Below, piece by piece: positions 51,343-62,500 of a stretch of DNA of 64,000 bases. The position numbers were made by a program, and so were the translations under genes. Source of the stretch: an uncultured Caulobacterales bacterium (GTDB lineage: Bacteria > Pseudomonadota > Alphaproteobacteria > Caulobacterales > Caulobacteraceae). Where the stretch lies: assembly GCA_903837135.1 (NCBI GenBank), contig CAILTK010000097.1, forward strand, positions 30,980 through 94,979. Direction: 5' to 3'. The notes beneath the pieces are model-generated. The model saw only the letters and a list, made by a program, of their open reading frames with translations. It was not told the origin of the DNA and did not search any database. Position 1 is the stretch's first letter. The number at the start of each line of letters is the position of its first letter.

Positions 51343-53343
51343 TCAGTTCGCCGGCACGATCGGCAGCCACACCGCCGAAGCGTTGTCGCCCGACCGGAGC
51401 AGGGTCACCGTCGCCTTCTGATAGTCGGCCGGCTTGGCGTAGAAGATGTTCGGCACATAGGTCTGCGGGTTGCGATCGTAGAGCGGAAAGGCCGTCGACT
51501 GCACGATGACCATGATCCGGTGACCCGGCAGAAAGACGTGGTCGCTGTTGGGCAGGGCGAACCTGTAATGCTGCGGGGTGTTGGCCGGAATGGCCGACGG
51601 GTGCTCGAAGCTGTCGCGATAGCGGCCGCGGAAGATGTCGGTGCCGATCGGCATCTCGTAGCCGCCGAGTTCGGCCTGGTTGGGATATTGCTCGGGATAG
51701 ACGTCCACCAGCCGCACCACGAAGTCGCCGTCCGTGCCGGTGGTGGTGGCGGCCAGGTCGACGATCGGCGCCCCCTGAAGCTTCACGGCCGCCTTCAACG
51801 GCGCGGTCTTGTAGCTCATCACATCGGGCCGGCCGTCGACGAAGCGCTGGTCGCGGATCAGCCAGGTGCGCCAGCTGTCGTCGCCGTTGAAGTGCACCGG
51901 ACGCGGCGTGTACGGCACGGGCTTCATCGGATCGGAGACGTAGCTGTCGCCGCCTTGGCCGGTGGGCTTGTCGAAGCCGAGCGTGAAGCCGGCTTCGAGG
52001 TAGATCGGCGTCAGCGGCCGGGCGCAGCCCTTTTCGCAGGCCGCCGGCCAGTCGCTGTAGCGATCCCAGTGGTTTTGGGCGTCGTTGTAGATCGTCACCC
52101 GCGCCAGGTTCGCCGGCGGGCCGTCCTTCAGGTACTGATTGAAGAAGGGCAGCACCATGTCGCGCCGATATTGATCGGCCGTGTCGCCGCGCCACTTGAA
52201 CACCCCGAGGCTCGAGCCGTCGCGGTTGACCTGGCTGTGGAACCAGGGCCCCAGCACCAGCCAGTTGTTGCTCTCATGGCCCGCCGCCTTCAGCGCCAGC
52301 CAGGCGTGGTTGGCGCCCCACATGTCTTCCTGGTCCCAGATCCCCTGCTCCCACAGGGTGGGCACGCTCGGCGGATGGGCGGCGATCAGCGTGTCGAGCG
52401 CCTGGCCCTGCCAGAAGGCGTCGTAGGCCGGGTGCTCCATCATCCGCGTGAGATAGGGCAGCTTGTCATAGCCGTGGGCGTGGATGTAGTCGCCGGTCGA
52501 CCCGGCCTCGAGCCAGGTGGTGTAGTCGTCGCCGGACGGCGGGATGCGATTCATGCCCTCCGGGGAGCCGCCGCGCTGACCCGTCTGGGCGACGGTATAG
52601 GCCACGTTGGGGTTGCGGAACGCGCCGTAGTGGAACCAGTCGTCGCCCATCCAGCCGTCGACCATCGGGCTTTCCGGAACCGCCGCCTTCAGCGCCGGGT
52701 GCGGCCCCAGGAGCGCCATCACCACGGTGAAGCCCTCGTAGGAGGAGCCGATCATGCCGACCTTTCCGTTGGTCGGCAGGTTTTTGACCAGCCAGTCGAT
52801 GGTGTCGTAGGCGTCGGTGGTGTGGTCGACCTTCGAGCCGTTCAGAGGACCGATCGGCGGCCGGGTCATGATGTAATGACCCTCCGAGCCGTACTTGCCG
52901 CGGACGTCCTGATAGACCCGGATATAGCCGTTCTCGACGAAGGGCTCGGCCTCCAGCGGCAGGGTCTCGTGCAGGGTCGGCCCTTCGGTGCGCTCATGCT
53001 GGGCCGCGTTGTAGGGGGTGCGGGTCAGGATGATCGGCGCGCTCTTCGCGCCCTTGGGGATCCAGATCACCGTGTAGAGCCTGGTCCCGTCGCGCATGGG
53101 GATCATCTCCTCGCGCTTGACGTAGTCGGCCTCGGCGTTGACCGGGGTGAACTTGTCCGGGACGTCGGACGGCAGGGGATCGGGGGCGCCGGCCATGGCG
53201 TCGGCCTTGGCCTTGCCGGGGCGGCCGGAGTGGGCAAGCCCCGAGTCGGCGAGCCCCGAGTCCGTAAGCGAGGGCGCGCCGTGCGCCAGGGCGAGCGGCG
53301 ACGCCGCCAGGATCAGGCTCGCTAACAGACCGGACAGACGCAC
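51343..53343 (-). CDS. CocE/NonD family hydrolase (alpha-amino acid ester hydrolase-like)
   Basis: 666 residues from GTG 53343, which has AGGGGG 6 nt upstream. A signal peptide (VRLSGLLASLILAASPLALA) is followed by an odd short repeat (DSGLADSGLAHSG). The alpha/beta-hydrolase core has the nucleophile in GMIGSSYEGFTVVMAL (about residue 200). ILTRTPYNA and VYQDVRGKYGSEGHY are characteristic of beta-lactam antibiotic acylases/AEHs of the S15 group. The C-terminal jelly roll (XPP_C) ends LPGHRIMVIVQSTAFPLYDRN. Natural substrates could be peptides or amino acid esters. The open frame reaches 53397 but the signal peptide argues for the GTG. Confidence 0.88.
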   Translation of the reverse strand: MRLSGLLASLILAASPLALAHGAPSLTDSGLADSGLAHSGRPGKAKADAMAGAPDPLPSDVPDKFTPVNAEADYVKREEMIPMRDGTRLYTVIWIPKGAKSAPIILTRTPYNAAQHERTEGPTLHETLPLEAEPFVENGYIRVYQDVRGKYGSEGHYIMTRPPIGPLNGSKVDHTTDAYDTIDWLVKNLPTNGKVGMIGSSYEGFTVVMALLGPHPALKAAVPESPMVDGWMGDDWFHYGAFRNPNVAYTVAQTGQRGGSPEGMNRIPPSGDDYTTWLEAGSTGDYIHAHGYDKLPYLTRMMEHPAYDAFWQGQALDTLIAAHPPSVPTLWEQGIWDQEDMWGANHAWLALKAAGHESNNWLVLGPWFHSQVNRDGSSLGVFKWRGDTADQYRRDMVLPFFNQYLKDGPPANLARVTIYNDAQNHWDRYSDWPAACEKGCARPLTPIYLEAGFTLGFDKPTGQGGDSYVSDPMKPVPYTPRPVHFNGDDSWRTWLIRDQRFVDGRPDVMSYKTAPLKAAVKLQGAPIVDLAATTTGTDGDFVVRLVDVYPEQYPNQAELGGYEMPIGTDIFRGRYRDSFEHPSAIPANTPQHYRFALPNSDHVFLPGHRIMVIVQSTAFPLYDRNPQTYVPNIFYAKPADYQKATVTLLRSGDNASAVWLPIVPAN

Positions 53344-53464
53344 GGACACCCCCTCGTTGGACCGCGCATGCGTTTCACCAACGCGGGCGGTTTGCAAGCG
53401 CGCCGGCGCGCTTTTCCCTCGGGCCTGCGTGGCCTAGTGTCGGCGCATCAGTCGGGAGCAGGGC

Positions 53465-54223
53465 ATGCGGCGTTTCGGGCGTTGGACGGCGGGACTGGCT
53501 GCGGTTTTCCTCCCGCTCGCGCTGGCGACCGCGGTCCAGGCGGCCGAGGTGTCCGTGGCGGTCGCCGCCAACTTCACCGACCCGGCCAAGGAGATCGCCG
53601 CCGCCTTCCAGAAGGCGACCGGGAACACCACGGCGCTGAGCTTCGGACCCTCCGGCGGCTTCTACGCCCAGATCAGCCACGGCGCGCCGTTCGAGGTCTT
53701 CCTGTCCGCCGACGCCGAACGGCCCAGGAAAGCCGAGGCCGAGGGCTTCGCCGTCCCCGGCGCGCGCTTCACCTACGCCGTGGGGCGGCTGGCGCTCTAC
53801 TCCAAGACCCCGGGGCTGGTCGACGACAAGGGCGCGGTGCTGGCGTCCGACCGGTTCCAGAAGCTGTCCATCGCCGACCCGGGCGCGGCGCCCTACGGCC
53901 AGGCGGCGATCGAGACGCTGACCAGGCTCGGCCTCTACGACCGGCTGAAGCCGAAGATCGTGCAGGGGGCCTCGATCGCCCAGGCCTATGAGTTCACCGC
54001 CACCGGCGCGGCGGAGCTAGGCTTCGTCGCCCAGTCCCAGGTGATCAAGGTTTCGGGCGGTTCGCGCTGGCTGGTCCCCGAAAGCCTGCATTCGCCCATC
54101 GTGCAGGACGCAGCGCTGCTGAAGCCGGGCGAGCACGACCCGGCCGCCAAGGCCTTCCTCGCCTTTCTGAAGTCGCCGGCCGCACGGGAGATCATCAAGC
54201 GCTATGGCTACGATGTGCGGTAA
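53465..54223 (+). CDS. modA: Molybdate ABC transporter substrate-binding protein
   Basis: 252 residues. Signal peptide cleaved near VQA-AEV. The binding-protein fold begins VSVAVAANFTDPAKEIAAAF, with GPSGGFYAQISHGAPFEVFLSAD around the oxyanion site; GASIAQAYEFTATGAAELGF and the Tyr/Ser ligands follow. It captures molybdate (or tungstate) in the periplasm for ModBC. GGGAGCAGGG precedes the ATG. A 123-bp inverted repeat element lies between this gene and modB, which could attenuate downstream expression. No Mo riboswitch or ModE site was recognised upstream. Confidence 0.93.
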   Translation: MRRFGRWTAGLAAVFLPLALATAVQAAEVSVAVAANFTDPAKEIAAAFQKATGNTTALSFGPSGGFYAQISHGAPFEVFLSADAERPRKAEAEGFAVPGARFTYAVGRLALYSKTPGLVDDKGAVLASDRFQKLSIADPGAAPYGQAAIETLTRLGLYDRLKPKIVQGASIAQAYEFTATGAAELGFVAQSQVIKVSGGSRWLVPESLHSPIVQDAALLKPGEHDPAAKAFLAFLKSPAAREIIKRYGYDVR

Positions 54224-54256
54224 GATCATGCACGATTGCGGGCTTTCCACTTTCAT

Positions 54257-54379
54257 CCGCTCATCCCGGCGAACGCCGGGATCCAGATCGTAAAGCGCGG
54301 CGGGGAGAGTGAATGACGCCACTATCATCCGACCGATGCTCCATATGATCTGGGTCCCGGCGTTCGCCGGGATCAGCGG
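54257..54379. repeat. Composite inverted repeat between modA and modB
   Basis: A 33-nt arm (54257-54289) is repeated in inverse orientation at 54347-54379 with 31 of 33 matches, around 57 nt. Each arm is itself a palindrome, ATCCCGGCG-AA-CGCCGGGAT. It looks like a miniature repeat element rather than a simple terminator. Confidence 0.85.
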
Positions 54380-54415
54380 AGATTGGGAGTGGGCCCGCGG
54401 TACGGACCCCGCCTG

Positions 54416-55081
54416 ATGGACGCGGTCGTCCGCACTACCCTGCTGCTGGCGGCCCTCACCACCGCGGTGCTGCTGGTGCTGGCCACGCCGCTGGCCTGGT
54501 GGCTGGCGAGGAGCCGGTCCTGGCTGAAGGAAGGGGTCGCGGCGGTCGCCGCCCTGCCCATCGTGCTGCCGCCGACCGTGCTGGGATTCTATCTGTTGGT
54601 CGCCCTCGGCCCCGACAGCCCGCTGATGGCGCTGCTGCATCCGTTCGGCGTGCGCACCCTGGCCTTCACCTTCACCGGCCTCGTGATCGGTTCGGTGTTC
54701 TATTCCCTGCCCTTCGCGGTGCAGCCCCTGCGCGCGGCGTTCGAAGGGATCGGCGAACAGCCGCTGGAAGCCGCGGCCACCCTCGGCGCCGGCCCGCTCG
54801 ACGCCTTCGCCACCGTGGCCCTGCCGCTGGCGCGGCGCGGGTTCCTGGCCGCCGCCGTGCTGGTGTTCGCGCACACGATCGGCGAATTCGGCGTGGTGCT
54901 GATGATCGGCGGCGGCCTGCCCGGCAAGACCGAGGTGGTGTCGATCCGTATCTACCAGCTGGTCGAATCCCTGCGGTTCGGCGAGGCGTCCGCGCTGGCG
55001 GGCGGGCTCGTCGCCTTCTCGTTCCTGGCCCTGTTCACCCTCCTGATGATCGAGCGCTGGGCCGGGCGGCGGCGCGCATGA
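54416..55081 (+). CDS. modB: Molybdate ABC transporter permease
   Basis: 221 residues with five to six membrane helices. The EAA loop that contacts the ATPase is QPLEAAATLGAGPLDAFATV, followed by LPLARRGFLAAAVLVFAHT and GEFGVVLMIGG, all typical of ModB. The open frame begins at a TTG (54383), but ATG 54416 gives the normal length. The stop overlaps the modC start (ATGA). It separates from modA by about 190 bp because of the inserted repeat. Confidence 0.92.
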   Translation: MDAVVRTTLLLAALTTAVLLVLATPLAWWLARSRSWLKEGVAAVAALPIVLPPTVLGFYLLVALGPDSPLMALLHPFGVRTLAFTFTGLVIGSVFYSLPFAVQPLRAAFEGIGEQPLEAAATLGAGPLDAFATVALPLARRGFLAAAVLVFAHTIGEFGVVLMIGGGLPGKTEVVSIRIYQLVESLRFGEASALAGGLVAFSFLALFTLLMIERWAGRRRA

Positions 55082-55824
55082 GCGGGGACGATCTGATCCG
55101 GGCCCGGCTCGAGGGCCGGTTCGGCGGCTTCCGCCTGGATGTGGATCTCGCCCTGCCGGCGCGGGGCGTCACCGGGATCGTCGGCCGGTCGGGGGCCGGC
55201 AAGACCACCCTCCTGCGCTGCATCGCCGGCCTCGACCGGGCCGTGGGAGCCCTCAGCGTGCGCGGGGAGGTGTGGCAGGATCGGACCCGCTTCCTTCCGG
55301 CCCACCGCCGCGCGGTCGGCTATGTGTTCCAGGACGCCGCCCTGTTTCCCCACCTCAGCCTGCGGGCCAACCTGCGCTTTGGCCAGGACCGCGCGGGCCG
55401 GCGGTCGGGGCTGGCGTTCGACGAGGTGGTCAGCCTGCTGGGCCTCGAAGGGCTGTTGCCCCGGTCCCCGAACAAGCTCTCCGGCGGCGAGCGCCAGCGC
55501 GGCGCCATCGCCCGCGCCCTCCTGTCCCGCCCGCGCCTGCTGCTGCTGGACGAGCCGACCGCCTCGCTCGACGCCGAGGCGCGCGGAGAGCTGCTGCCCT
55601 ATCTGGAGCAGCTTCACCGGACCCTCGACCTGCCCATCCTCTACGTCGGCCACGACGCGCTGGAGATCGGTCGCCTGGCCGACCGGGTGCTGCTGATGCG
55701 CGAGGGGCGCGCTGAACTGGTTGATCGCGCCGCCGCCCGCGCGGCGGCGGAGACGCGGCTGGAGGGGCTGTCTGAGGCGGAGGTGCGCGATCTGGCCGTC
55801 TCGGCGCTGATGGGGCGATCATAA
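55078..55824 (+). CDS. modC: Molybdate ABC transporter ATP-binding protein, short form
   Basis: 248 residues. Walker A GRSGAGKTTLLRC, signature LSGGERQRGAIARAL, Walker B LLLLDEPTASLD and the switch His in YVGHDALEI are all intact. Standard ModC proteins have about 350 residues because of a C-terminal TOBE (molybdate-binding) region that allows feedback inhibition; this one stops about 20 residues after the nucleotide-binding domain and lacks it. The position and ModB partner still support molybdate transport. The start overlaps the modB stop. Confidence 0.9.
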   Translation: MSGDDLIRARLEGRFGGFRLDVDLALPARGVTGIVGRSGAGKTTLLRCIAGLDRAVGALSVRGEVWQDRTRFLPAHRRAVGYVFQDAALFPHLSLRANLRFGQDRAGRRSGLAFDEVVSLLGLEGLLPRSPNKLSGGERQRGAIARALLSRPRLLLLDEPTASLDAEARGELLPYLEQLHRTLDLPILYVGHDALEIGRLADRVLLMREGRAELVDRAAARAAAETRLEGLSEAEVRDLAVSALMGRS

Positions 55825-55830
55825 CCAAGG

Positions 55831-55952
55831 GGTCACCCTCGGGCGAAGCGGAAGACCCGAGGACCCAGCAGGACCGGCCTGAACGCAGCTTATGGCCCGG
55901 ACCCTCTTATGGCTCGGCGCGCCTGGGGGCTCGGGTCAAGCCCGAGCATGCC
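55831..55952. repeat. Composite inverted repeat after modC
   Basis: CCTCGGG/CCCGAGG (55837-55862) and GCTCGGG/CCCGAGC (55929-55947) are two hairpins. The outer flanks of one (GGTCACCCTCGGGC ... GACCCGAGGACCCAG) are a loose inverse copy of the other. The architecture and length (about 122 bp) match the element between modA and modB. It lies between the convergent modC and glmS genes. Confidence 0.6.
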
Positions 55953-55985
55953 TCGCGTCGTTGGATGGAGCCACTGAGGCCCCCC

Positions 55986-57803
<1,818 letters not shown>

Positions 57804-57890
57804 GCCGGGTCTTCCGATGCCCGCCGTCGGCGGGGCTGTTATGGTTGCGGCGCACCCCTTATCATCATGACAACGGCTTGGTCGTAAAAC

Positions 57891-57916
57891 TCGATGTCGC
57901 ATCGTTGCGACATCGA
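57891..57916. promoter_or_regulatory. Palindrome in the glmS-glmM control region
   Basis: TCGATGTCGCA-TCGT-TGCGACATCGA has perfect 11-bp arms and a 4-nt centre. It lies 38 bp before the glmM ATG and 88 bp from the glmS start. It could be an operator for one or both genes, or a hairpin in the glmM leader. Confidence 0.6.
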
Positions 57917-57953
57917 CTTCGTTGTTCGTTCATTTCCGGGAGACCCCGCCCGC

Positions 57954-59309
57954 ATGCCCCGCAGATATTTCGGCACCGACGGCATCAGAGGCCGCGCCAA
58001 CCAGTTCCCGATGACCGCGGAGGTGGCCCTGCGCGTCGGCCTGGCCGCCGGCCGGGCCTTCCGCTCGGGCGACGACCGCCGGCACCTGGTGGTGATCGGC
58101 AAGGACACCCGCCTGTCCGGCTATATGGTCGAGCCGGCCCTGGTGGCGGGCTTCGTCTCGGCGGGCATGGACGTGCGCACCTTCGGCCCGCTGCCGACGC
58201 CGGCGGTGGCGATGATGACCCGCTCGATGCGCGCCGACCTCGGAGTGATGATCTCCGCCTCGCACAATCCGGCGGTCGACAACGGCATCAAGCTGTTCGG
58301 CCCCGACGGCTACAAGCTGTCGGACGAGCGCGAGTCCGAGATCGCCAACCTGATGGATCAGGGCCTGGAGGAAGAGCTGGCCCCGCCGGAGAAGCTCGGC
58401 CGGGTGGTGCGGATCGAGGACGCCCAGGCCCGCTATGTGGAGATCGCCAAGGCCACCTTCCCCAAGGCGCTCAGCCTGTCGGGCCTGCGCATCGCCGTCG
58501 ACTGCGCCCACGGCGCCGGCTACAAGGTGGCGCCCACCGCCCTCTACGAACTCGGCGCCGAGGTGGTGCCGGTGGGGGTGACGCCGAACGGCCTCAACAT
58601 CAACGACGGCTGCGGCTCGACCCACCCCGAGGCCATGGCCCAGGCGGTGCGCGAATACCGCTGCGACCTCGGTATCGCGCTGGACGGCGACGCCGACCGG
58701 CTGGCCCTGTGCGACGAGAACGGCCTCCTGGTCGACGGCGACCAGATCCTGGCCATCATCGCCGGGGCCTGGGCGGCCGAGGGCCGGCTGACCGGCGGCG
58801 GGGTGGTGGGCACGGTGATGTCCAACCTCGGCCTCGAGCGGATGCTCGGCGAGAAGGGGCTGCAGCTGCACCGGACCAAGGTCGGCGACCGTTATGTCAT
58901 GGCCAAGATGCGCGAAGGCGGCATCAACCTCGGCGGCGAACAGTCGGGCCACATCATCCTGTCGGACCTGTCGACCACCGGCGACGGACTGATCTCGGCC
59001 CTGCAGGTGCTGTCGGTGCTGGTGCAGACCCGAAAGAAGATGAGCGAACTGGCCCGCCAGTTCGAACCGGCGCCGCAGAAACTGGTCAACGTCCGCTACG
59101 CCAAGGGCGCCGCCGACCCCTTGGAGACCGACCTGGTGCAGACAGCCATCAGGGACGGCGAGGCCCGCCTCAACGGCTCGGGCCGCGTGGTGGTCCGCGC
59201 CTCGGGCACCGAATCCCTGATCCGCGTCATGGCCGAAGGCGACGACGAGAAACTCGTCGCCAAGGTGGTCCAGTCCATCGCCCAGGCGGTGAAGCAGGCG
59301 GCGGCTTAG
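57954..59309 (+). CDS. glmM: Phosphoglucosamine mutase
   Basis: 451 residues from ATG 57954. [14 protein letters not shown] is the usual start. The phosphoserine loop is [15 protein letters not shown] (Ser near 102), the metal loop is ALDGDADRL, and the sugar-binding loop is [10 protein letters not shown]. The phosphate-binding loop [12 protein letters not shown] is near the C-terminus. It converts glucosamine-6-phosphate to glucosamine-1-phosphate. The frame is open from 57894 through the palindrome, but relatives start at MPRRYFG. Pairing with divergent glmS points to joint control of amino sugar supply. Confidence 0.96.
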   Translation: MPRRYFGTDGIRGRANQFPMTAEVALRVGLAAGRAFRSGDDRRHLVVIGKDTRLSGYMVEPALVAGFVSAGMDVRTFGPLPTPAVAMMTRSMRADLGVMISASHNPAVDNGIKLFGPDGYKLSDERESEIANLMDQGLEEELAPPEKLGRVVRIEDAQARYVEIAKATFPKALSLSGLRIAVDCAHGAGYKVAPTALYELGAEVVPVGVTPNGLNINDGCGSTHPEAMAQAVREYRCDLGIALDGDADRLALCDENGLLVDGDQILAIIAGAWAAEGRLTGGGVVGTVMSNLGLERMLGEKGLQLHRTKVGDRYVMAKMREGGINLGGEQSGHIILSDLSTTGDGLISALQVLSVLVQTRKKMSELARQFEPAPQKLVNVRYAKGAADPLETDLVQTAIRDGEARLNGSGRVVVRASGTESLIRVMAEGDDEKLVAKVVQSIAQAVKQAAA

Positions 59310-59342
59310 GGAGGTCGCTCCTCGGATGACCGCCCGGAACGA

Positions 59343-59378
59343 CCCGGTGCGGTGACGATGCGGAGCGAGCGCACCGGG
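59343..59378 (+). terminator. Stem-loop after glmM
   Basis: CCCGGTGCG (59343-59351) and CGCACCGGG (59370-59378) are perfect 9-bp arms, 34 bp after the glmM stop. No T-run follows, so termination efficiency is uncertain. Confidence 0.45.
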
Positions 59379-59516
59379 CCGGCCGGCGCAACGGGGTAAG
59401 ACCGACGCGCAGGCCGCCGTCGGCAAGCGGCGCACACGTAAAAAGTGAAACAGCATTGTGATACGCGCTAACCCGTAGATAATTGGTTCGCCTGTTGGGT
59501 TGGGGAACGGTGCGAA

Positions 59517-62500
59517 ATGCTTCGGTCGCAAAGACTTTCGGGATGCTCGGCGCTGGCGTTCGGGGCGGCTCCGGCCACGGCGCTGCTGCTTATGGGAGCG
59601 CCGTCGGTGGCGCGCGCCGCCAACGAGTGCGGGCCGGTCAACACCGCCACCAATCCGCATTCCGTCACCTGCACCTCGGCGGGGAATTTTTATCAGGCCG
59701 GAATCACCTACAACGACCAGACCCAGCCGACGCCGGGCGACCTGCAGGTGACGCTGGCGAGCGGCGCGAACGTATCGAGCAATCTCCGTCAGGGCGTGAC
59801 TGTCGTCGGGTCGGCCAATCACCTGGCGGCGCTCAATCTGGCGGCCGGATCCTCGGTCAACCTGGCCACATCCGCCCTGCAGGTCACCGCGTCCGGCGCC
59901 GGATCCGCTTCGATTGACAATTTCGGATTGGTGACGAGCTCGACCGCCGCCGCCACCGCCCTCGCTGATCCGGCCGGCTCCGCTTCTGTCAGAAATGAAG
60001 CGGGCGCGACGATGACCGCTTTCTCCGGCGTCAATCCGGTGGGAATCTCCGCCACCGGTGGGACGGTGAATGTCTTCAACGCCGGAACCCTTTCCAGCGT
60101 GGGCGGCGCCGGTACCGCCGAATCGGATTCCGTGACCGGAGTGGTCGCGCTGTCGACGTCCACCGCCGGCGGGGCCACCATCGGCAACACCGGCTCGGTG
60201 ACGGAGGGCGGCGGCGCCATCTCCAATCTCGGCCTCTCGATCGGCGCCGGAAGCCTGGGCGCATCGTCGATCACGAACGCGGGGACGCTGACCGTCAACG
60301 CCGGACAGAGCAGAAGCTCCGGGGCGACGGGTCTCACGAGCGCCATATCGATCGCCGGCGGCAGTTCGGCCAGCGTCGTCGACGGCTCGGGCGTCGCACA
60401 AGGTTCGACGATCGCCAACAACAGCTTCTCGGGCGCCGTGACCGGCATAAATGTCGCCGGCGTCAGCGGACCTGTGACGGTGACGAACCTCGGCAGCACC
60501 CTGTCGGTGATGTCCAACAACGGTCTGGCCCAGGGCGTCGCCATCGGCGCCGGGTCCAGCGCAACGGTCCGGTTCGCCGACGCGAAGTCCGGATCGGCGA
60601 TCCTGTCCAGCGACGTCGCCGTCACCAGCCAGCTGTCCTCCGCCACAGGCGTATCCGTTCTGAATACGACGGGTCCGGCGTCGATCAGCTTTACCGGCGC
60701 CAGCCTGTCGGTGCGGGCGGCCGCCACCGCGACGGGCGTGTCGGTCACGGCGAACCAGGACGTCAACCTGTCGACGGCGATCGACGGGGTGACCGGCGCC
60801 CGCGCAACCATGTCGGTCGTGGGGGCGAGCAACGGGACGTTCAGCGCCACGGGCGTAAATGTCAGCGCTCCGGCTCACAACGTGAACATCGCCATCGGCG
60901 ACGATTTCACGGTGGCCGGCAACAATACGGCAGGAAACACGGCCGGCATTTCGGTCGGCCCGACCGCCTCCACCCTGATCTCGTTCTCCCCCAGCGCCGC
61001 CGTGACCGTATCCGGCGCGTCCGCGACGGGGATAGCCCTGGTCGGAAACGGCGGCGCGGCGACCGTGCACCTCCCCACCCTGATGACGGTCACCGGGGGC
61101 GGCAGCGGGACGGGCGTGAGCTTCCAGGAAAATGGCGTCCTGTCCGGAAGCGCGCCGGTATTGATCGACGGCGGAGGCCTGACGGTCAACACCACCTTGG
61201 CCAGCCCGACCACGCTGACCCAGACGACCGGCGTCAGCATCGCGCGCCGGGACGTCGGGGCGCCGACCACCGTCAACGTCGGCCCCCTGAACATCTCGAC
61301 CAACAGCACCGTCGTCGGCAGCAACACGTCTGGCGTGGTGGCGACGGTCAGGGGCGCCGCAACGGTGACGACCGGGGCGATAACCCTGACGGGGACGGGC
61401 GGCGCCGGCGTCAGCGTCAACGTCGAAGGGGCCGATGGATCGATCAACATCAACGCGTCGAGCATCACCGCGAACAGCAAGGGGTTAGGCCAGTTCATCG
61501 GCGTGAGCGCCGGCTATTCCCGTCAGCTCGGAGAGAGTCCTCCGACCGGCGACATCACGGTGAACGTCGGGCGGATCAATATCACGGCCGGAAACGGGAT
61601 AGGGGTCGCCGCGGCGAACTCCACCACGAACGGAGCCGTCACCGTCACCGATAGCGACATGTCGTTCACGGGCACGAGCGGTGACAGCGTGGGGGTGCTC
61701 GCGTCGACGACGCTGGGGGCGCTGACGGTCAACAACACCGGGCTCATTCAGATCGCCGGGACCGGCACGGGCATTTCAGCCACCAGTTCAGGGACGGTCG
61801 TGATCAACTCGAACGCGGTCAGCAGCGGATTTGGCGGCGGCGCGATTTCGGTGACGGCCCCGAACGTGCTGGTCAATAGTTTCAACGCCACGGTCACAGG
61901 CGCCGTCACCAACGCCATCGTCGTGAACGGCCTCACCCCCTCCCCATCGACCACCAACACGGCGACCGTGAATATCGCCGCGGGCGGGGCCGCGATTTCC
62001 CAGTCCGGGATCGGGGTGCTTCTCAACGTCTCGGGCGTCTCCACGCTCAATCTCGGCGCGGGCGCCGCCATCTCTGGCGGGGGCGTCGGCGTGCTGTCGC
62101 AGGGCGCCGGAACGACGACGATCAATCTGGCCGGCGTCGTCGGCTCCCGAACCGGATCCGCGGCCATTCAGACGACCGGCCACACCCTCGGCGTCATCAA
62201 CAATACGTCCGGCGTGATCAACGGCTTCCTCGACCTGAACGACACGACCGACACGGTGAACAACGCGGGTGTGTGGAACGCGACGGGCGCGAGCAACTTC
62301 CACACCGGTACGAGTGTCGTGAACAACACCGGCGCGGTCAACGTGGCGCCGGCCGCCGCCACCGCGACGACCGTGTCCTTCGGCGGCCTGACGAGCCTGA
62401 ACAACGCGGGGGTGCTCAACCTGGCGCAAGGACATACGGGGGATGTGCTGAACGCGAGCTCCGCCGCCTATGTGGGGTCGGGCGGGGCGAAGCTGGTGCT

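Noticed and set aside
57930..61070. A 1046-codon open frame on the minus strand under glmM and the autotransporter
   Set aside because: It is antisense to two well-supported genes, has the Arg/Gly/Asp/His-rich composition of GC-rich shadow frames, and shows no domain.
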